17,550 nucleotides of DNA from RUG626 sp964411785 (GCA_964411785.1 CAYPMJ010000032.1:1-17550), one strand, 5' to 3'. Counted from the first letter of the stretch, positions 7,389 through 14,505 are shown. A program made the numbers and translations. The notes: generated by a model not told the origin, from the letters alone.

Positions 7389-8944
7389 TGAATTATTCCC
7401 TCCCTCACCTCCATTACACGATCCCAGGGTACCTTCAAGGTGCGGTCATGGCTGCACATCAACACCGTCTGCTCACAACGACACAGATACTGGGACAAAC
7501 ACGAAATGCTTCTGGCGTCCAGATGGTTGGTTGGTTCGTCCAGTATCAGGAGCTCTGATCTGCCAGATAGAGCCACAGACAGATAGAATTTCTGCCGTTG
7601 CCCGGCAGACAATTGGGATAGAGGTGCGTCCAGGTCCGAAGCGGTCAATTCGAAACTCTCCAGGCTCTCCTGAAGCAACGCAGAATCGACCTTTTCCCCT
7701 GTAGACAGGGCCTGTACGAGTTCCGTGCCGGTAAATGACAGTGGCATGTCCTCCTGAAGCAGAAAAGCGATGGACATTTTCCGATTCATCAGGCGCTCCG
7801 CATAGATCACATCACCCTGGTTGGGTGCTTCCATGCCGAGCAGGATGCGCAGCAGTGTCGATTTACCGCTTCCGTTGGCTCCGGACAGAAGGATCTTCTC
7901 TCCCTGCCTGATAGAGAGTGACACACCGCAGAGTACCTGTTTCTCCTCATAGCTCATATGGACGTTTTCTGTCTGGAGGAGTACTGGCGGTTCCAGCGCC
8001 TTAACCGTTGGTGCATACAATTTCTGTGGTGTCAGGCGCTGAGCGGCGCACTGGACCTCGTAAGAGGCCATTTTAAGGTCATAGAATCCCTGAACTGAGG
8101 AAAAAAGGCAAGATGAGAGCACAAGAAAAAAGGGCGCATGTTGGATGGAAACCCACTTCATCAACACAAAGACGCCCAAAATCACATATGTACCATAATT
8201 TAGGAGTGTATTCACCGCCTCATAAATAATACTCTCTACAGTCATGGTCTGCTCTGCCTTTTTTCCCATGCGAATGATTTGCCGGCTGAAGACAGCGAAG
8301 TGGGACAAAAACCATGACTCCTGCCCATAGGCTTTCAGCGTCTGAATGCCCTGACTGCCCTCCAGGAGCCAGCCGAAGTAGGATTCTTCATCGCTGCGAG
8401 TCTGCTCATAAATCTTCTTTGCCCACCGCTCATAGACCAGGGGAGGAAAAAGCTGAACCAGATTCAGGAGTGAGAACAGAAGACCAATTTTCCAATCCGC
8501 CAGCAGGAGCAGCAGGGTACTTCCAGCGAAAGTGACCGCACTGCCCACAGTTTGTGGGATCGTGACGCTGTAGTAGGCTGCAATTCGTTCAGCGTCTTTT
8601 TCCAATTTTACGTCCATTGCCCCGCTGTCCTCGAACCGCAGGCGGCCCTCCAGCATCAGAGAATACAGATGTGACAGAAAGCGCTGTCGATCCTCCTGCT
8701 GCCTGAGCTGGAAACGCCTGGAAAGCGCATAAAGGAGCGGAACTATCGTGAGCAGCATGACGGTCATGACCGCCGCGCATAGCAGAACTGTTCTTCCATT
8801 CGCCGACAGCGCGTTTTCCAGCAGCAGGGACAAGAGGTATCCGCTCAGAAGCTCTATGCCGAAGTATAACAGGTGATATGCTGTTCCCGATCTTATCGAA
8901 AACCGGAACAGCCCCCGAAAGTCCGCACCTGGTTCCTTTTTCAT
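7385..8944 (-). CDS. ABC exporter half-transporter, first subunit
   Basis: The product is about 519 aa, with several N-terminal membrane helices (residues about 15-300) and a C-terminal nucleotide-binding domain. Motifs are Walker A GANGSGKST (about 354), Q-loop in LLQED, signature LSAGQ (about 443), Walker B and catalytic Glu in LLILDEP (about 466), D-loop TNHLD, and H-loop SHD (about 498). The cytoplasmic coupling stretch GSQGIQTLKAYGQE is typical of exporter membrane domains. ATG at 8944 is chosen because AGAGGT sits 7 nt upstream; a TTG at 8974 is an in-frame alternative. Its ATG overlaps the TGA of the 45-residue peptide gene by 4 bp, and its own TGA overlaps the start of the partner subunit. 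This makes a single, strongly coupled three-gene unit. Confidence 0.9.
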   Translation of the reverse strand: MKKEPGADFRGLFRFSIRSGTAYHLLYFGIELLSGYLLSLLLENALSANGRTVLLCAAVMTVMLLTIVPLLYALSRRFQLRQQEDRQRFLSHLYSLMLEGRLRFEDSGAMDVKLEKDAERIAAYYSVTIPQTVGSAVTFAGSTLLLLLADWKIGLLFSLLNLVQLFPPLVYERWAKKIYEQTRSDEESYFGWLLEGSQGIQTLKAYGQESWFLSHFAVFSRQIIRMGKKAEQTMTVESIIYEAVNTLLNYGTYVILGVFVLMKWVSIQHAPFFLVLSSCLFSSVQGFYDLKMASYEVQCAAQRLTPQKLYAPTVKALEPPVLLQTENVHMSYEEKQVLCGVSLSIRQGEKILLSGANGSGKSTLLRILLGMEAPNQGDVIYAERLMNRKMSIAFLLQEDMPLSFTGTELVQALSTGEKVDSALLQESLESFELTASDLDAPLSQLSAGQRQKFYLSVALSGRSELLILDEPTNHLDARSISCLSQYLCRCEQTVLMCSHDRTLKVPWDRVMEVREGIIH

Positions 8945-9078
8945 GGTGCGACCTCTGTAAAACCTTTTGGGCAAATGTCAGTCAGACTCCTTCCCTGCTT
9001 GCCAAAGCTTTCTTCACATCTCCTGATGGAATTACTATAATCGTAGACCTCACCTTTTTCAATATGCATCAATAGCAT
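8941..9078 (-). CDS. 45-residue peptide gene coupled to ABC exporter
   Basis: The reading frame begins at ATG 9078 behind a strong AAGGAG six nt upstream and ends at TGA 8943-8941, sharing ATGA with the start of the exporter gene. The product starts MLLMHIEKGEVYDYSNSIRR and ends SLTDICPKGFTEVAP. It is hydrophilic, has two cysteines 15 residues apart (positions 21 and 36), and has no signal peptide, Gly-Gly leader cleavage site or membrane segment. It is the first gene behind a good promoter. The tight placement and strong ribosome binding site indicate real translation. It could be an exported signal or toxin peptide, a modified-peptide precursor whose enzyme lies elsewhere, or a leader peptide that couples translation to the exporter. 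I do not recognise a family. Confidence 0.6.
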   Translation of the reverse strand: MLLMHIEKGEVYDYSNSIRRCEESFGKQGRSLTDICPKGFTEVAP

Positions 9079-9230
9079 TGATATCTCCTTAAGGCACAGA
9101 CGCATCCTTATAGTTCTGGACGCATGCGAAAAATAAATCCTACGATTCGCCGGAAGTATCGGAGATGTGATATTCTTTTCTGTTAAACTCCCACACGGTA
9201 CTTATATTGTGCAATCGATTTATTGAGTTT

Positions 9231-9259
9231 AATATATCATAATTGTATGCCATTGTCAA
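9231..9259 (-). promoter_or_regulatory. Sigma-A promoter of the peptide/ABC unit
   Basis: On the minus strand a perfect TTGACA (9259-9254) and TATATT (9236-9231) are 17 bp apart. Transcription would start near 9224, leaving a leader of about 145 nt before the peptide start codon. This is the strongest promoter match in the window. Confidence 0.8.
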
Positions 9260-9279
9260 GATTTTACGCCATTGTCAAG
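9249..9279. repeat. 12-nt direct repeat over the -35 region
   Basis: GCCATTGTCAAG occurs at 9249-9260 and again at 9268-9279, a period of 19 nt, or nearly two helical turns. The first copy contains the -35 hexamer of the peptide/ABC promoter; the second lies just upstream. Two same-face direct repeats suggest cooperative binding of an activator or repressor, but a simple duplication of the -35 region is possible. Confidence 0.5.
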
Positions 9280-9286
9280 AGAAATA

Positions 9287-9364
9287 TTACCAGCTAGAAA
9301 TATACTGAAAAACTGGAACTGTGGCTATGGCAATGTCCGCTTTCTTCATTATTTCGCATATCAT
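9287..9364 (-). CDS. Possible 25-residue peptide (low confidence)
   Basis: A short frame starts at ATG 9364, with a purine-rich GGGAGG about 10 nt upstream, and ends just before the direct repeats of the peptide/ABC promoter. The product begins MICEIMKKADIAIATVPVFQ and is hydrophobic towards its end. An in-frame ATG at 9385 would add seven residues. The size and hydrophobic tail could suit a signalling or toxin peptide. No homolog is recognised, and a chance frame is quite possible. Confidence 0.25.
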   Translation of the reverse strand: MICEIMKKADIAIATVPVFQYISSW

Positions 9365-9622
9365 TAAATTTCTTCCTCCCTCCATTTAGTTCTCCCCCGG
9401 CAAGCAGCGTTTTCAACTCTGCCCTTGCGTTTAGATTCTTATTTCCTTTTTTTATTCCCTGTGTTATAATAACCGCAATGCCCACAACGTGGTGATTATG
9501 CCTGATTTAAGACCGCGCTTTTAAGCGCATGGCCAATTATACCGTTGAGCAGCCGTGCCCATTACATTTAATCAATTGTGGTTTTATTTTCCGTCCAGAG
9601 CATTTAGAGAGGGGGTACAGAA
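9365..9622. other. Divergent intergenic region
   Basis: No gene is supported here. A 63-codon minus-strand frame begins at a GTG (9485) without a ribosome binding site and has unbalanced composition. A weak rightward promoter is possible (TTGAGC near 9544, TTAATC about 17 bp on) for the regulator pseudogene. The 9515-9528 stretch is a near-palindrome (GCGCTTTTAAGCGC). Confidence 0.35.
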
Positions 9623-10091
9623 TTGAAAGAATCTGTTCATCTGAACATTGACGATACAGAATGTATTCAGACGATTGCCAAGGCGCTCTCCTCGGAACAA
9701 CGACTGGCCCTCAGATGTTACCCTATGGATAAACCGCTGCGAGGTAGGGACGTTCACAAGCACAGGAGATTTCGGCGGTACGCAGGGAGCGCAGAACCCT
9801 GTGTGGTGGCCGGACACCCTAACTCAATTCGGTCTGCTGCACAGGCTGACAATTGACCATTCCGGCTGTTCCATCGACGGCTCTCTGACTTCCAATGAAA
9901 CGATTGACTCACTGGGGATCAGTTCCGGAGGCTGTCTGCTCTTCCGTATTGGTGTTAAGCCAGACGCTCAGTACATCGGAGGGCTGAACCTCTTCGGCGA
10001 ACACTTCGGTAATTTCAGCCAGCACATAAATGTCAGGATAAATTACATTCCGCACGAGAAAGGTTGGAATGTTTACGGAAATCTCAACTAA
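9623..10091 (+). pseudogene. ArsR-like regulator, internal deletion and frameshift
   Basis: The start is TTG 9623 behind GAGGGGG. The first 30 residues (MKESVHLNIDDTECIQTIAK then ALSSEQRLAL) match the opening of the winged-helix domain of ArsR-type regulators. The frame then leaves the family and ends at 9856. In another frame, from about 9699 to the TAA at 10091, the sequence matches the C-terminal effector half of a roughly 300-aa ArsR-like family, with NDWPSDVTLW, TSTGDFGG, WWPDTLTQFGLL and LNLFGEHFGNF. Most of the DNA-binding domain and the middle of the protein are missing. The two halves meet at 9698-9713, where the same bases fit both frames. It cannot make a working regulator. The family assignment is from memory of its motifs. 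Confidence 0.75.
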
Positions 10092-10204
10092 CCAAACTAA
10101 TAGAGTGTGCCGGGCGCCCTGCATATACTAAGGTAGCAGAGCAGTATTCGATAAAATAATTGATGAAAGCGGGTAGATAAAGAAATTATTCCACGTTCAC
10201 CCTG

Positions 10205-10239
10205 TTGCGACGCTTTTTTTCCGCTTCGTGACTTACAAT
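10205..10239 (+). promoter_or_regulatory. Putative long-spacer promoter of spoIIE
   Basis: TACAAT at 10234-10239 is a good -10. The nearest -35-like hexamer, TTGCGA (10205-10210), is 23 bp upstream. In Bacillus subtilis spoIIE and spoIIG use Spo0A-activated sigma-A promoters with unusually long spacers (about 21-22 bp). Two one-mismatch matches to the reversed Spo0A box (TTCGNCA) lie at 10147-10153 and 10225-10231. Spo0A control is inference. Confidence 0.4.
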
Positions 10240-10276
10240 AAACGTTGATCACACTAAAGAAAGGATCGTTTATTGT
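10235..10276 (+). promoter_or_regulatory. Inverted repeat enclosing the spoIIE ribosome binding site
   Basis: ACAATAAACG (10235-10244) and CGTTTATTGT (10267-10276) are perfect 10-bp complements around a 22-nt loop that holds the AAAGGA ribosome binding site. The right arm covers the first two bases of the GTG start codon. It could act as an mRNA hairpin limiting initiation, or as a DNA operator next to the -10. The left arm overlaps the putative -10, so only part might be transcribed. Confidence 0.4.
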
Positions 10277-12584
10277 GACTGTAAAGCAGGAAAAAAGAGG
10301 TCTTCTTACAAAGCTTGGTAGTTTGGAGGCTCAGCTTCCCATTGAGTACGTCATACGCTTCACTCTGGCTTTCCTCCTGGCCAGGGCGCGTATCTTCAGC
10401 GGCTTTGCTCCATTCGGAGTGGCATTTGCGGCTGCCGCTCCAGCTGGTGTCGCTGGTTTCCTCACCGCTGCTGGTACGTGTCTTGGCGCTTTCACCGGGG
10501 GCGTATATTGGGGTTTCAAGTACGCCTCCTCTGCGTTGGTCATACGTGTGGTATTGCAGCTCTTCTGCGACACCAATGCAGGACGCCGGTCTGCCTTCGC
10601 TCCATTGGTGACTTTCTTCACCATGTTGTGCATAGGGGCCGTCTACGCCTTTGACACAGGCTGGGCTATGACTCCCACCGTCCTCTATCTGGCAGAAACA
10701 TTTATCGCTTCTGGCTGCGTGCTGTTCTACCATGTTGCTCTCTCCCCATGGCAGAATGTGGAGTCAGGTACTTATGGCAGAACATGTCACTACATCAGTG
10801 CTTTGCTGTTGCTTGCTACCGTCTGCATGTCACTCTCTTCCCCTGTTATCTTCGGCGTTCTCTCCCCTGGTCGGTGTGCGGCTGTTTTTATTGTCATGTT
10901 TGCAATCTTCCGTGGTGGTGCAGGGATGGGGTGTGTCTGTGCCATCGTCATGGGGGCGGCAATGGATCTTACATGGGGGTTCTCCCCGTTTTTCACTATG
11001 TGCTACGCTCTCGCTGCAATTACCTCAAGCATCTTTTCGAAAAACGGTCGTCTCCCCTTCCTGCTCACCTTTACAGCCGGCTCCGCCGTCGTGGTACTGT
11101 GGACCTGGGCTCAGACTCCTGTGCTCGCCGCGCTGTATGAAACCTTTGCCGCATCGGTCCTCTTTCTGATTGTTCCGGAGGGGCTTCTTGCAAAGGCGGG
11201 AACTCTGCTCCCCTCCTCCGGCACCGGCTATGGCTTTTTAAAGGCCCGTGAGTATACCAGGGATCGGGTCGAACTTACCGCCAGCGCGTTCAAAGGCCTT
11301 TATGACACCGTCCGCGCAGCAGCTGGTGACGATTCATCAGATAATGTCTCTCTTATCTTTGACCGAGCCTCAGATCAGATCTGCCGTAGCTGTTCCAGCT
11401 GCGGCCTCTGCTGGACACAGAATTATTCCGACACGGTTGATATTCTCAACAATATCACCCCCTGCCTCTTAAAAAACGGCTCTGTCACTGATAATGACTT
11501 TCCACAGCGTTTTTCGTCGTGCTGTGTACGTTTCAAAGAGTTCGTCAACGCGATAAACAGTGAAACCAGAACATTCCTCTGTCGAAAGCAGTACAGAGCG
11601 CGGCTTGCCCAGAACAGAGGCGCTGCATTCAGCCAATTCAACGACATTTCCGCTGTTCTGGAGAACCTTTCTCAGGAGCTTGGCAGCGAGATCACTGTGG
11701 AATCCTCGCTGGAACGTCGGCTTCAGCGATACCTGCGCGGTTTACAGATGGACACTGCTACGGCAGTCTTTCGAGTTCGCGGCGGACGACTGCGCGTGGA
11801 ACTGCGAGGCAACTGTCTGAGAAATCTTATTCGCGATGATGACTATCTCAACAAGCTGTCCTCCCTCCTTGGAGTACGTCTTTGCACCTCACAGGACAGG
11901 ATAGATGGGGACAAGCTTATACTGCTGGAGGCCGAGCCACTGGCTGTTGCCATTGGCGCAGCATCCAGACGGAAAAGCGGCGAACCGGTAAACGGCGACA
12001 AGGGCATTTATTTCCGTACGGACGAAGGATTTCTCTGTGTGCTTCTCTCCGACGGCATGGGCAGCGGTGAAGAAGCTGCGCGGCTCTCCGCCTCCACCGC
12101 GCTGACTCTGGAGCGCTTTCTGAAAGCAGGAGTTGCGCCGGAACTGGCGCTGCGTATTCTTCAGGACCTGATGCTTCTTCGCAGTGACTCCGACATTGGC
12201 AGCGCCACCGTCGATCTTCTGTACCTCAATATGTTCTCCGGCGAAGCCAGAATTTACAAATATGGCGCAGCGCCATCCTACCTGCGAAGAGGAAACGCCG
12301 TGCGGAGGCTGGCTTCCGGGGCATTCCCACTGGGCGTCGACGCCTCAGGCAGCCGCCCTTGCAGCGTTACGCTGAAACTGCTGCCTGGTTCCTGCGCTGT
12401 TCTTCTCTCCGACGGGATTCTTTCCAATGGTGATGACCGATGGCTCAAGCAGCTTCTCGTCAGCTTCGATGAGTCACAGGAACCTCGCGCTCTTGCCCGT
12501 GCAATTCTCGACGCCGCAGTCGAACACTGCGGCGGAGATGATGATATGACAGTCCTCGCTGTTCAGACAGCTGAGCGGAACTAG
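10275..12584 (+). CDS. spoIIE: Stage II sporulation protein E (SpoIIE), serine phosphatase
   Basis: The product is about 769 aa (B. subtilis SpoIIE is 827). The N-terminal third (residues about 25-310) is a multi-helix membrane domain of around ten segments. The central region carries a CxxCxxCxxC cluster (C370, C373, C376, C379). The C-terminus is a PP2C-type phosphatase domain with SDGMGSGEEA (Asp about 593), SDGI (about 713) and the metal-binding DDDMTV near 755-759. In the known system SpoIIE sits at the polar septum and dephosphorylates SpoIIAA, releasing sigma-F in the forespore. GTG at 10275 is chosen because AAAGGA lies 8-9 nt upstream; the in-frame TTG at 10245 has none. It shows the organism forms, or descends from, endospore formers. 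Confidence 0.95.
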   Translation: MTVKQEKRGLLTKLGSLEAQLPIEYVIRFTLAFLLARARIFSGFAPFGVAFAAAAPAGVAGFLTAAGTCLGAFTGGVYWGFKYASSALVIRVVLQLFCDTNAGRRSAFAPLVTFFTMLCIGAVYAFDTGWAMTPTVLYLAETFIASGCVLFYHVALSPWQNVESGTYGRTCHYISALLLLATVCMSLSSPVIFGVLSPGRCAAVFIVMFAIFRGGAGMGCVCAIVMGAAMDLTWGFSPFFTMCYALAAITSSIFSKNGRLPFLLTFTAGSAVVVLWTWAQTPVLAALYETFAASVLFLIVPEGLLAKAGTLLPSSGTGYGFLKAREYTRDRVELTASAFKGLYDTVRAAAGDDSSDNVSLIFDRASDQICRSCSSCGLCWTQNYSDTVDILNNITPCLLKNGSVTDNDFPQRFSSCCVRFKEFVNAINSETRTFLCRKQYRARLAQNRGAAFSQFNDISAVLENLSQELGSEITVESSLERRLQRYLRGLQMDTATAVFRVRGGRLRVELRGNCLRNLIRDDDYLNKLSSLLGVRLCTSQDRIDGDKLILLEAEPLAVAIGAASRRKSGEPVNGDKGIYFRTDEGFLCVLLSDGMGSGEEAARLSASTALTLERFLKAGVAPELALRILQDLMLLRSDSDIGSATVDLLYLNMFSGEARIYKYGAAPSYLRRGNAVRRLASGAFPLGVDASGSRPCSVTLKLLPGSCAVLLSDGILSNGDDRWLKQLLVSFDESQEPRALARAILDAAVEHCGGDDDMTVLAVQTAERN

Positions 12585-12725
12585 CGATTATTTCTTTGGA
12601 AAAGAGCCGTCTGAAATGCCGCAGTGATGTTTTTCAGCTTCCCTGAACGTCCTTTTTTCAATTTCATGTATAACCGACTGCTCTATAGGGAAAACTGGAA
12701 GCAAATGGTTTTCAGAGGTGATCGT

Positions 12726-12992
12726 ATGGTAAAGGGCATCACACGGCGTGTTGTGGTTATTAAATCACCCGACCCGCAAATTTTTGACGAAGCTATTTTC
12801 ATAGTCAAAGACGACTCCAAAAAGTCAGGCGTGACAAACGATGAGATTCTGCGTGAGGCTCAGGATGCAGCGTCAAGCTATATTCGGTCTGTAAAAGGCC
12901 GCACCCCGCTGCTTCGGATCCCGCCGGCAGTATGGGCACTGTTTGGAGCCTTCGCCACAGGACTTGTCTGGCTCTTTACCGTTCTGCTGTGA
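12726..12992 (+). CDS. Small C-terminally membrane-anchored protein
   Basis: The product is 88 aa. It starts MVKGITRRVVVIKSPDPQIF, followed by a mixed charged domain (IFIVKDDSKKSGVTNDEIL, then an amphipathic AQDAASSYIRSVKG helix). It ends in one hydrophobic segment (about residues 64-87, IPPAVWALFGAFATGLVWLF), so it is predicted tail-anchored with its N-terminus in the cytoplasm. ATG at 12726 is supported by AGAGGTG 5 nt upstream; the longer in-frame start at 12624 is not. Similar short proteins occur in Oscillospiraceae and, as I recall, sometimes carry a translation-initiation-factor label that nothing here supports. It follows spoIIE by 141 nt in the same direction, so co-expression in sporulation is possible but unproven. 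Confidence 0.75.
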   Translation: MVKGITRRVVVIKSPDPQIFDEAIFIVKDDSKKSGVTNDEILREAQDAASSYIRSVKGRTPLLRIPPAVWALFGAFATGLVWLFTVLL

Positions 12993-13034
12993 ACCCGGAT
13001 TGAGAGCATGCTTACTCAAAAAGCATTTCTGCCA

Positions 13035-13057
13035 GCGCGGCCTTTTGTCAGCCGCGC
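13035..13057 (+). terminator. Hairpin behind spoIIE unit, weak terminator
   Basis: GCGCGGC (13035-13041) pairs with GCCGCGC (13051-13057) around a 9-nt loop, 42 nt behind the small membrane protein gene. The stem is strong, but the following CTCTTGC is a poor U-tract, so termination may be partial. Confidence 0.45.
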
Positions 13058-13060
13058 CTC

Positions 13061-13089
13061 TTGCAAAAGCACTGATTTAATGATATACT
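13061..13089 (+). promoter_or_regulatory. Sigma-A-type promoter of the epimerase gene
   Basis: TTGCAA (13061-13066) and TATACT (13084-13089) are separated by 17 bp. Transcription would start near 13096, giving a leader of about 120 nt. A weaker alternative starts with TTGATG at 13094 and ATATTA at 13117. Confidence 0.65.
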
Positions 13090-13115
13090 TACTTTGATGG
13101 AATGGGTTTTTTATT

Positions 13116-13149
13116 AATATTAAAACTATCTTCACGTGTTTTTAATATT
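13116..13149 (+). promoter_or_regulatory. AT-rich inverted repeat in the epimerase leader
   Basis: AATATTAAAAC (13116-13126) pairs with GTTTTTAATATT (13138-13149) over 11 bp with one extra T, around an 11-nt loop. It lies in the leader downstream of the main promoter and across the -10 of the weaker one. It may be an operator; as RNA it would be a weak stem and not a terminator. Confidence 0.4.
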
Positions 13150-13214
13150 CTGACAGTATCATATAGATCGATTCTCAGAGAGGAAATCCTCGAAAATACA
13201 AAAAGGTGATGCTA

Positions 13215-14360
13215 ATGAAAAAGATTATGCTTGTGTTCGGCACCCGACCGGAGGCCATAAAAATGTGTCCATTGGTGAACGAACTCAAGTCACGGCGGAA
13301 TGTTAAAACAGTTGTCTGCGTGACCGGACAGCACAGGGAGCTTTTAGAACAGGTACTGGAGGCTTTCCATGTAAAGCCGGATTACGATCTTGCCGTTATG
13401 AGCCAGGGTCAGACACTATTTGATGTAACCACCCGCGTCCTGTCCGGGATGCGTACTGTTCTTGATAAGGTCAAGCCGGACATTGTACTTGTCCACGGTG
13501 ACACTACGACCACCTTCGCCTCGGCTTTGGCCTGCTTTTATATGGATATTCCCGTTGGCCATGTGGAAGCTGGTCTGCGTACCTACAACATTCATGCCCC
13601 ATATCCGGAGGAGTTCAACCGAGAAGCTGTCAGTTCCCTGGCCGAGTACCATTTTGCACCCACGGAACTGTCTAAAATGAACCTTCTTCGGGAGGGAAAA
13701 CGGCCTGACAGTATTTTTGTCACTGGAAACACCGGCATCGACGCGCTGGGCACGACTGTTTTCAACAACTTCGACCATCCGGACCTGCAGTGGGCACAAG
13801 GCTCAAGGCTTATTATACTTACGGCACACCGGCGTGAGAACTGGGGAGAACCCCTGCACCGCATATTCAGAGGCGTCCGCCGGGTCGTGGAGGATTTTCC
13901 AGACGTGAAGGTCCTATACCCCATCCATTTGAATCCACTGGTTCGGGAAGCCGCAGAAGAGGAACTGGCAGGTGAGGACCGTATTCGAATTATTGAACCG
14001 CTGGATGTAATAACATTCCATAATTTTCTTGCCAGATCATACATAATTCTCACTGACTCAGGAGGCATCCAGGAGGAAGCACCGTCACTGGGCAAGCCCG
14101 TTCTCGTCCTCCGTGACGTAACCGAGCGTCCGGAAGGTGTTGAGGCCGGGACTTTACGGGTTATTGGAACTGAGGAGGAATCTATCTACAATGAATCCTG
14201 TTCCCTTCTCACCAATGAGGAACACTATAACTCCATGAGCCGCGCACACAACCCCTATGGCGACGGCTTGGCCAGTAAACGGATCGCGGATATCCTGATT
14301 AAAGGCAAAACCGACACACCTCTGCTGAATCCGTTCAGCTCCGGGACTGTTGGGCAATAA
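13215..14360 (+). CDS. wecB: UDP-N-acetylglucosamine 2-epimerase (non-hydrolysing)
   Basis: This cytoplasmic enzyme interconverts UDP-GlcNAc and UDP-ManNAc, supplying ManNAc for teichoic-acid linkage units or other surface glycans (mnaA in Gram-positives). The product is 381 aa, normal for the family. Family motifs in order are GTRPEAIKMCPLV (about 8-20), TGQHREL, VHGDTTTT (about 95), HVEAGLRT, PEEFNR, TAHRRENWGEP (about 205), PIHLNP, and the strongly conserved TDSGGIQEEAPSLGKPVLVL followed by RDVTERPE. Catalytic acid residues and the substrate-binding His and Arg lie within these blocks. ATG at 13215 follows AAAAGGTG with good spacing; GTG and ATG codons a few bases earlier overlap that site. 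It has its own promoter and no glycan cluster nearby, as expected for a stand-alone housekeeping copy. Confidence 0.96.
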   Translation: MKKIMLVFGTRPEAIKMCPLVNELKSRRNVKTVVCVTGQHRELLEQVLEAFHVKPDYDLAVMSQGQTLFDVTTRVLSGMRTVLDKVKPDIVLVHGDTTTTFASALACFYMDIPVGHVEAGLRTYNIHAPYPEEFNREAVSSLAEYHFAPTELSKMNLLREGKRPDSIFVTGNTGIDALGTTVFNNFDHPDLQWAQGSRLIILTAHRRENWGEPLHRIFRGVRRVVEDFPDVKVLYPIHLNPLVREAAEEELAGEDRIRIIEPLDVITFHNFLARSYIILTDSGGIQEEAPSLGKPVLVLRDVTERPEGVEAGTLRVIGTEEESIYNESCSLLTNEEHYNSMSRAHNPYGDGLASKRIADILIKGKTDTPLLNPFSSGTVGQ

Positions 14361-14401
14361 TCTCACGTCGTAATTTTTTCTGAAAAAAGCAAAAGAAACA
14401 G

Positions 14402-14430
14402 TTGACTTTCTTTTTTTTCGATGTTAAACT
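14402..14430 (+). promoter_or_regulatory. Promoter of rplU-rpmA
   Basis: TTGACT (14402-14407) and TAAACT (14425-14430) are separated by exactly 17 bp that are largely T-rich. Transcription would start near 14437. Confidence 0.7.
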
Positions 14431-14436
14431 ATCAAG

Positions 14437-14505
14437 GCCGCTTTGAACAGGCACATAAGTGATTTTCATCCGCCTGCAAGAGCGAGTCTCTGCTTTAAGA
14501 GGTGA
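14437..14505 (+). ncRNA. Putative ribosomal protein L21 leader
   Basis: The roughly 70-nt leader before rplU contains CAGGC (14448-14452) complementary to GCCTG (14472-14476) and further short pairings before the AGAGGTG ribosome binding site. L21 leaders that respond to ribosomal protein levels are known upstream of rplU in Firmicutes. The position and layout fit, but I assign it by context and not by a covariance match. Confidence 0.5.

Noticed and set aside
9294..9485. 63-codon minus-strand frame in the divergent region
   Set aside because: It starts at a GTG without a ribosome binding site and has unbalanced composition with no family likeness.
10245..10274. Upstream TTG start for spoIIE
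   Set aside because: No ribosome binding site precedes it, whereas GTG 10275 has AAAGGA at normal spacing.
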